A DNA stretch of 10,581 nt from a bacterium. Its GTDB lineage: Bacteria > Latescibacterota > Latescibacteria > Latescibacterales > Latescibacteraceae. The position numbers and the translations under genes were made by a program. The notes under the pieces were generated by a model, which saw nothing but the letters and a program-made list of their open reading frames with translations, had not been told where the DNA came from and ran no database searches. The DNA lies in assembly GCA_021372535.1 (NCBI GenBank), contig JAJFUH010000175.1, forward strand, positions 1-10,581, given 5' to 3'. Shown here piece by piece: positions 6,213-10,581 of this stretch; position 1 is the stretch's first letter; each line of letters opens with the position of its first letter.

Positions 6213-6254
6213 GGCACAAAGGAAAAGATTTAAATACAGGCACAAGGCACACGG
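6193..6254 (+). repeat. Third heptamer-repeat array, overlapping the glgA 3' end
   Basis: AAGACAGGCATAAGGCATAAGGC starts inside the last glgA codons. It is followed by GGAAAAGATTTAAATACAGG and CACAAGGCAC. The first part matches the junction at the end of the type ISP gene (GGTGAAGACAGG there, GGTAAAGACAGG here) over about 26 bases with one mismatch. The GGAAAAGATTT spacer is also shared with the left array. There is no four-helix-bundle gene and no inverted partner array after it, only about 240 bp of AT-rich DNA before the thioredoxin gene. Confidence 0.9.
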
Positions 6255-6492
6255 GAAAAAGAAACAACACAGCATCATACTGTATAGTATGCGGATGATG
6301 GCATCACGGCGTATGCGAAAAACAAATTATTATTCAGATAATAAAAAATAGCTATTATTATATGTCTGTATGTATTATATTACATCCACACCGTGCGCGG
6401 CGGACACGTTTTTTGTCGCGCTGAACATGTTGTTTTTCAATCAGATGAGATAATTATGTCCGTAAACCATATCCACCGAAAGGAGCCGTACA

Positions 6493-6855
6493 ATGCCTGA
6501 ACACCTGACAAAAGACACTTTCATGACGAAAGTATTCGATTACGAGCATAACAAAGACTGGAAATTCGAGGGCGATATTCCCTGTGTCATCGATTTTTAC
6601 GCCGACTGGTGCGGTCCCTGCAAGATGATCGCGCCCATCATCGAGGAGCTCTCGACTGAATACGCGGGCACGGTGAATTTCTACAAGATCAACACCGAGC
6701 AGGAGCAGGAGCTTGCAGGGGCGTTTGGTATCCGGAGCATACCCTCGCTCCTCTTCATTCCCCTTGAAGGCAAGCCGAAGATGGCAATGGGCGCTCTTCC
6801 CAAAGACCAGCTGAAATCGATTATCGACACGGATCTGCTCGGCGCGGCCGGGTAA
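6493..6855 (+). CDS. trxA: Thioredoxin
   Basis: A 120-residue single-domain thioredoxin, a cytoplasmic disulfide reductase. Its redox motif is WCGPCK with Cys40 and Cys43, preceded by VIDFYADWC. The cis-proline is Pro84 in RSIPSLLFI, and the conserved FYKINTEQEQELAGAFGI strand-helix lies at 63-80. There is no signal peptide. The N-terminal stretch MPEHLTKDTFMTKVFDYEHN is slightly longer than in E. coli TrxA, and an internal Met11 is possible. GAAAGGAG seven bases before the ATG at 6493 supports the longer form. It appears to be a single gene. The central Gly-rich region before the last helix is shortened to MGALPKDQL, as in many Bacteroidetes-like thioredoxins. The gene converges with lepB across a hairpin element. 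Confidence 0.95.
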   Translation: MPEHLTKDTFMTKVFDYEHNKDWKFEGDIPCVIDFYADWCGPCKMIAPIIEELSTEYAGTVNFYKINTEQEQELAGAFGIRSIPSLLFIPLEGKPKMAMGALPKDQLKSIIDTDLLGAAG

Positions 6856-6874
6856 ATACCTGTTCCCGCGACTG

Positions 6875-6979
6875 TCTGAACCGCTGATTAAACTGATTCA
6901 GTGATTACCATGATAAAAACCACCCGATACCGCATTTTATCATGATAATCAGGGTAATCACAGGCATCGGCGGTTCAGA
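6875..6979. repeat. Inverted-repeat hairpin element between trxA and lepB; possible bidirectional terminator
   Basis: Two arms of about 44 bp (6875-6918 and 6935-6979) form an imperfect inverted repeat with a 16-nt centre. The outer ends TCTGAACCGC and GCGGTTCAGA are complementary, as are the inner ends TGATAAAA and TTTTATCA. The arms themselves contain short repeats of TGATTA/TAATCA. A T-run follows on the plus strand (ATTTTTTCC, 6980-6988). It fills most of the 144-bp gap between two convergent genes, where it could terminate both. From memory, similar CTGATTA-rich inverted repeats occur as dispersed elements in other uncultured bacteria, so it may be a MITE-like copy. Confidence 0.8.
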
Positions 6980-6999
6980 TATTTTTTCCGCTGCTTTCC

Positions 7000-7656
7000 T
7001 CACTTCACCGGTATGAAAAACCGCCCCTTTCTGAGCTTGTGTCTGAAGTCCGACCACGGTACCTTCGGATCGAGGCTGAAGAGTATGTACCCTACCTTGC
7101 CGCGGAGATTCTTGCTTGGGAGCGGACCCCATGACCGCGAGTCGAACGAGAAGTCCCGGTTATCGCCGAGAACGAAGAGTGAGTCTCTTTCGACAACCTT
7201 GAGCGGATAGAAATCCCGACGGGCATTCTCCTTTCGGAGTATCTCCGGATCGGCGAACTTCGCTGTTTGTGGCGGCGGCACGGGATTGCCGTTCACAAAG
7301 AGGTGCTTGCGGTCTATCGCGACTGTATCGCCTCCAATCGCCGCAATCCGCTTCACATATTCCTGCTTCGGGTCGCCGGGATATATGCAGATCACGATAT
7401 CGTCCGGCTGCGGCTTGAAACCCGGAGTGACCGCGTGGTTGAAAAACGGCGGCCTGAACCCGTACCATGTCCTGAACAAGAGCAGCGTGTCTCCCACAAG
7501 GAGGGTATCCTCCATGGATTCCGAAACCACCTTGTGAAGGCTCAGCACCGAAGCCTGAAGCACCGCCAGGAGCGTAAAGACGATGACTAAATTAGTGAGG
7601 CTGAACTGGCGAGGATCGGTAAAAAAGTATTTCAGGAACGCAAGCAGTTTTTTCAT
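7000..7656 (-). CDS. lepB: Signal peptidase I
   Basis: A 218-residue membrane-anchored serine protease that removes signal peptides from secreted proteins. One N-terminal transmembrane helix spans about 21-41. The catalytic Ser47 lies in SESMEDTLLVGD, where the usual motif is SGSMxPTL. The general base Lys102 lies in YVKRIAAIGGD, and the family box GDNRDFSFDSRSWGPLP spans 164-180. The periplasmic domain is of standard bacterial size. The substitution of Glu for Gly before Ser-Met, and of Glu-Asp for Met/Leu-Pro after it, is a mild variant. AAGGGGAAG upstream of the ATG supports the start. The gene stands alone, not in the common lepA-lepB-rnc arrangement. Confidence 0.95.
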   Translation of the reverse strand: MKKLLAFLKYFFTDPRQFSLTNLVIVFTLLAVLQASVLSLHKVVSESMEDTLLVGDTLLLFRTWYGFRPPFFNHAVTPGFKPQPDDIVICIYPGDPKQEYVKRIAAIGGDTVAIDRKHLFVNGNPVPPPQTAKFADPEILRKENARRDFYPLKVVERDSLFVLGDNRDFSFDSRSWGPLPSKNLRGKVGYILFSLDPKVPWSDFRHKLRKGRFFIPVK

Positions 7657-7822
7657 ACGCTTCCCCTTTGCGTATACAGGAACAGCATATCTCCGTCATT
7701 GAATCCCCGATCGGATCGAAGACCGGTCTATTCATGTAAAGTCCTTTCGGAACTCCATAACCCCTCCCTTTTCCCCAACTCACATTTTTGATTCCACTTT
7801 TACCTTCTGCTGCAGCCGACTC

Positions 7823-8506
7823 TTATTTTCGTCCCCATGCCCTTTTGAATTCTTTTATTTCTGTCTCATACCGGCTTTTTACAGAATCGGGAACTTCCCA
7901 AGCGGTAATAACATTGGAATAATCATCAAGACATAAATCTACAACTTTATCACATAACTCGCTTTTCGGATAAGTTCCTAAAAAAGCTTTGCACCGGTCG
8001 ATCCGTGGAAGCATATCCGCGTAATCCCCTTCCCAGTCAATATGACGCGTTTCCAGAAGGAGCTCATAGGCGCTGTCATCCACATAGTCACTTTTGGGGT
8101 AGTTGTAGATTATTGTCTTGAAATCATTCCCTCTGTAAACATGTATGGCGCCCGATTCAAAATACCAGAATTGTTCCGGATGTTTATTGATGTAATCAAG
8201 GCCGGCAATATATAGAGGATATTTATCGCCATATTGTTTTTTGTACATCTCGGGGTATTTATCGAACTGGTAATCGCTGACGCAGAAGTTAGCTATCCCG
8301 CTTTTTGACAATCCGATTCTGTAAAGGGCGTAATCGGCTTTATCGCTGTTCAGAAAACGCGAATATTCTTCGATAGCCTGTAAATATTGAGTGGCATTAT
8401 ACAAGCTGTCAGCTTTGGAAAAATCGGCGGTTTGTTCGGAATCAGCAACCGGTGAATACATGGACAAGATGATTATCATAAGAAAAAGAATGTACTTCCT
8501 CATCAT
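7823..8506 (-). CDS. Secreted TPR-like protein of unknown function
   Basis: A 227-residue protein with a typical Sec signal peptide (MMRKYILFLMIIILSMYSPVADS), cleaved perhaps near residue 23; no lipobox Cys is seen. After it, ADFSKADSLYNATQYLQAIEEYSRFLNS (about 28-55) reads like a tetratricopeptide helix pair. Two further helix-turn segments with YP-type turns follow (TIIYNYPKSDYVDDSAYELLLETRH and AFLGTYPKSELCDKVVDLCLDDY). These resemble Sel1/TPR-type solenoids of envelope assembly proteins such as YfiO/YbgF. I cannot assign a function. Several Cys residues could form disulfides. A strong GGAGGAAAAAC precedes the ATG. The gene is clearly AT-richer than lepB and the heparinase gene on either side, so it may have been acquired separately. 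Confidence 0.85.
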   Translation of the reverse strand: MMRKYILFLMIIILSMYSPVADSEQTADFSKADSLYNATQYLQAIEEYSRFLNSDKADYALYRIGLSKSGIANFCVSDYQFDKYPEMYKKQYGDKYPLYIAGLDYINKHPEQFWYFESGAIHVYRGNDFKTIIYNYPKSDYVDDSAYELLLETRHIDWEGDYADMLPRIDRCKAFLGTYPKSELCDKVVDLCLDDYSNVITAWEVPDSVKSRYETEIKEFKRAWGRK

Positions 8507-8588
8507 GTTTTTCCTCCGGGTTTACCTGAAAATGCATCTACCGTTCCCGGCGCCGAAGCCCTTGCCTGGTGTCGGGAGTCTCCGTAAA

Positions 8589-8684
8589 GCCGTCATTCCC
8601 GAATCTTTAATCGGGAATCCATATACAGCCTGCATAGATTTTTCTTCCTTCGTTGTAACCGTAGACGATCATGGAGGTTATTCA
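8589..8684. repeat. Dispersed palindromic repeat, copy 2
   Basis: This is the same element as at 1582-1677, in the same orientation and without gaps. The palindrome is ATTCCCGA (8595-8602), loop ATCTTTAA, TCGGGAAT (8611-8618); the stem is perfect in both copies while the loop differs. Most of the mismatches cluster around 8657-8667. Confidence 0.85.
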
Positions 8685-8704
8685 TGGAAGAAATTCTCCA
8701 TGAA
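8681..8704. repeat. Perfect 8-bp-stem inverted repeat next to dispersed repeat copy 2
   Basis: TTCATGGA (8681-8688), loop AGAAATTC, TCCATGAA (8697-8704). It overlaps the right end of the dispersed repeat. Copy 1 does not have a matching hairpin at the equivalent place. It has the same 8-8-8 geometry as the palindrome at 8595-8618. Confidence 0.6.
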
Positions 8705-8815
8705 CATACAAAGTTACCAAAGCACCGAAACGCCGAGTCTCTGAGAAAATATATATTATTTATGCTGTCATAAGTAGTGTCCATATAAAAATCGTACGAA
8801 AAAATCCCGTAATTG

Positions 8816-10581
8816 TCACTTTATCCCTATAACACTCTCTCCTGCCGGGAGCTCGATCACAACCCCGTCCTTTTTGCTGTACTTCCATCCCTTGAAGGGA
8901 ACGCCGTTCAAAAGCACACGTCCCGGTTTCGAGTCGAGTGCCATAGTGATCCTTGTCGGCTCGAAGGCGGAGCATGACAGCGTTTTGACAACACCGTCCC
9001 GGCGGTATACGACCGACACCGGTTTGTCGGCGCGGAGAAACATTTCCCCCTGCAAATCGACCATTGTCGCCCGCATGGCGATAGTTTCTTTCGGCCCGGC
9101 GGCGATGACAAGGGCGTCCGTAGTCACCGATCCCTCCGTATACATCCCGCCGCGCGCGGTATTGATGAAGAAGCCGGTTTCCCCGGCGGATAACACAGCG
9201 TGATCCGGCGCTGTTCTGTCGTTGAGGCCGTCCATTACGGCTCTGTCGGTGGTCATGACCGTGACAACCGTCGCCGCTCCCCCATCCTGCCCGAGATCGG
9301 CGGAAAGCCGGAGAAATCCGCGGGCTTTCATGTTCGCAGCGCTCTTGTCGCTCATCTCGTTGAGCGTCATGGGGCGTCTCACTATCTCCGCGCTGATGTT
9401 TCCGGGACAGAGAGTGCGGACAGCCAGCGTGCCCGAAGGCCGCCTGATGAATGCATCACGCCCGCTGACCGATATGTCCTCCATCATGGGCGCGTGGAAC
9501 CGGAGCTCGACCGTCCCCGTCCCGGGCGCTCCGACAGCCTCGTCAATGAGAACAACCGTCCGGGGCGACAGGTACAGGACGCTCCTGCGGAGAGAGGTGA
9601 ATTTTCCCTTGTAGATCGGGTCGAGACGGCCCGAGACGAACGCTCCGCCATCGAAGGTGATAAAATCGGTCGTGAAGGCATAGTTCTTCCAGGCCGGGAC
9701 ATCGCGGAGGAAATCCCCCGCCCGCTGGCTTTCAGGGTTGCCGTCCGCAAGGATGCAGTTGTGCCCGCCCGGCTGGATTACGAGCTTCTGATACCAGAGG
9801 TCGGCGTAGTAATCGGTCCGACCGGCCTCGCCGAGGAAATTCTCCCCACGGTCATTGAGGAAAAAAGCCCCCTGGTCGAAGTGCTGGTGGTTGACAAACG
9901 GCCCGCAGCGGAACACGAACATGAAATCGTCATGGCCGAATCCGCTCCTGAACACGGTCGTGCCGATGTCCCTGAAATGCGCCACGGGAGGCAGGTCGCC
10001 GGGGCTTTTCGCCACGATGGTCTCGTCGCCGAACAGGAGGTCGCGCTCAGTCGTGCCGGGATTGAAGCCGTAAAGCCACTTGAGGTACGGATCGCGGTAT
10101 TTCCCGAGCAGGTACGCACAGTTCGCGAGGCTCAGGTAGCTCGAACTGTTGAACATCATGAGATTTTCGAACGCATCGCCGAAATCGCAGATACGCTTCG
10201 TTCCGGGGTCCATCTGGTACAGGAGGAAATAGTGGCTCTTCGCGATCTTTTCCGGGAAATGAACATCGAACATACGGTCGAGAACCGCCATCGATTTCGT
10301 AAGCCCGTGGAGCGTATGAATGTAATAGAGCGTCCCCTCGCCGTACGCGCCGTCCGGGCCGAACGCATCACGGGCGAGCTCGCCGACCTTGAGGATGGAG
10401 CCGCTCAGGTATGGTTCGAGGTCTTCGGGCGGGTAGTCTCCCATGAGCGCGACCGAGCACAGGATGCTTCCCGCGGTGACATCGCATATCCAGTTCGAGG
10501 TATTCGAGGACACCCAGTTGTCACGGACATATTCTTTGAACACCTCCTGCACGGCTTTCGTGTAGAGGGCTTCGGCGACTG
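8816..10581 (-). CDS. Heparinase II/III-family polysaccharide lyase (partial, 5' end outside window)
   Basis: The minus-strand frame stays open to the right edge, adding VAEALYTKA before the GTG at 10552, so the true start is outside. Numbering here is from that GTG. An N-terminal (alpha/alpha) toroid (to about 190) includes SNTSNWICDVTAGSILCSVALMGDYP and GPDGAYGEGTLYYIH (65-79, candidate catalytic Tyr70). The heparinase II/III-type beta-sandwich domain starts near FRDIGTTVFRSG (193-204). It contains FRCGPFVNHQHFDQGAFFLN (214-233, His222 and His224) and GENFLGEAGRTDYYADLWYQ (236-255). Related enzymes cleave uronic-acid polysaccharides such as heparin, heparan or alginate by beta-elimination. 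The substrate cannot be told from sequence. The signal peptide, if any, is beyond the edge. No sulfatase, SusCD or sugar-transport genes are visible on the near side, so membership in a polysaccharide-utilisation locus is unproven. Confidence 0.88.
   Translation of the reverse strand, partial: VAEALYTKAVQEVFKEYVRDNWVSSNTSNWICDVTAGSILCSVALMGDYPPEDLEPYLSGSILKVGELARDAFGPDGAYGEGTLYYIHTLHGLTKSMAVLDRMFDVHFPEKIAKSHYFLLYQMDPGTKRICDFGDAFENLMMFNSSSYLSLANCAYLLGKYRDPYLKWLYGFNPGTTERDLLFGDETIVAKSPGDLPPVAHFRDIGTTVFRSGFGHDDFMFVFRCGPFVNHQHFDQGAFFLNDRGENFLGEAGRTDYYADLWYQKLVIQPGGHNCILADGNPESQRAGDFLRDVPAWKNYAFTTDFITFDGGAFVSGRLDPIYKGKFTSLRRSVLYLSPRTVVLIDEAVGAPGTGTVELRFHAPMMEDISVSGRDAFIRRPSGTLAVRTLCPGNISAEIVRRPMTLNEMSDKSAANMKARGFLRLSADLGQDGGAATVVTVMTTDRAVMDGLNDRTAPDHAVLSAGETGFFINTARGGMYTEGSVTTDALVIAAGPKETIAMRATMVDLQGEMFLRADKPVSVVYRRDGVVKTLSCSAFEPTRITMALDSKPGRVLLNGVPFKGWKYSKKDGVVIELPAGESVIGIK

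Larger units (their letters stand above)
8507..8815. other. Repeat-rich intergenic region (309 bp)
   Basis: No gene is seen. From left to right it holds the dispersed palindromic repeat copy 2 (8589-8684), an abutting 8-8-8 hairpin (8681-8704), a CACCGAAACGCCGAGTCTCT stretch at about 8723-8742 and an AT-rich run. It ends with AAGTAGTGTCCATATAAAAA (8771-8790), which looks like the end of some insertion element but cannot be assigned. Promoter signals for the minus-strand TPR-like gene must lie in the left part, but I see no strong match. Confidence 0.7.

Noticed and set aside
8771-8790. Insertion-sequence end (AAGTAGTGTCCATATAAAAA)
   Set aside because: It is reminiscent of IS termini, but there is no transposase, matching inverted end or target duplication within the window.

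Overview
The window looks like chromosomal DNA from an uncultured Gram-negative bacterium. Coding regions are fairly GC-rich, intergenic DNA is AT-rich, and many short dispersed repeats lie between unrelated single genes. A heparinase II/III-family protein, a bacterial glycogen synthase, a slipin and a multi-receiver phosphorelay protein would fit a polysaccharide-degrading FCB-group or Latescibacterota-like heterotroph. That placement is an inference, because no rRNA or marker gene is present.

Layout from left to right: (1) the 3' end of a type ISP restriction-modification enzyme (+). (2) A 120-residue four-helix-bundle (S23/IVP-type) gene (+), flanked by heptamer-repeat arrays in inverted orientation. 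(3) A small membrane protein gene (-) whose stop codon lies inside the right-hand array. (4) A first copy of a dispersed repeat of about 96 bp. (5) A slipin/stomatin gene (-). (6) A gene (-) for two receivers, a PAS domain and a HisKA domain with no ATPase domain. (7) A 368-bp intergenic region, then glycogen synthase glgA (+), which ends inside a third heptamer array. (8) Thioredoxin (+) and signal peptidase I lepB (-), which converge on a hairpin element of about 105 bp. (9) A secreted TPR-like protein (-). (10) A 309-bp repeat-rich intergenic region with the second copy of the dispersed repeat. (11) A heparinase II/III-family gene (-) running off the right edge.

The genes do not form one obvious pathway or operon; most appear to be single transcription units. 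The unusual content is between them. Three arrays of the heptamer GGCATAA (with GGCACAA and GGCAGAA variants) each sit at the 3' end of a gene and in that gene's sense orientation. Two of them supply the last codons (Arg-His-Lys-Ala) and the stop codon of otherwise unrelated proteins, and two of them bracket the four-helix-bundle gene. This repeat/four-helix-bundle arrangement is the best candidate for an under-described system here. A convergent-gene hairpin, a dispersed palindromic repeat and a glycogen synthase with an altered KXGGL motif are further points of interest.
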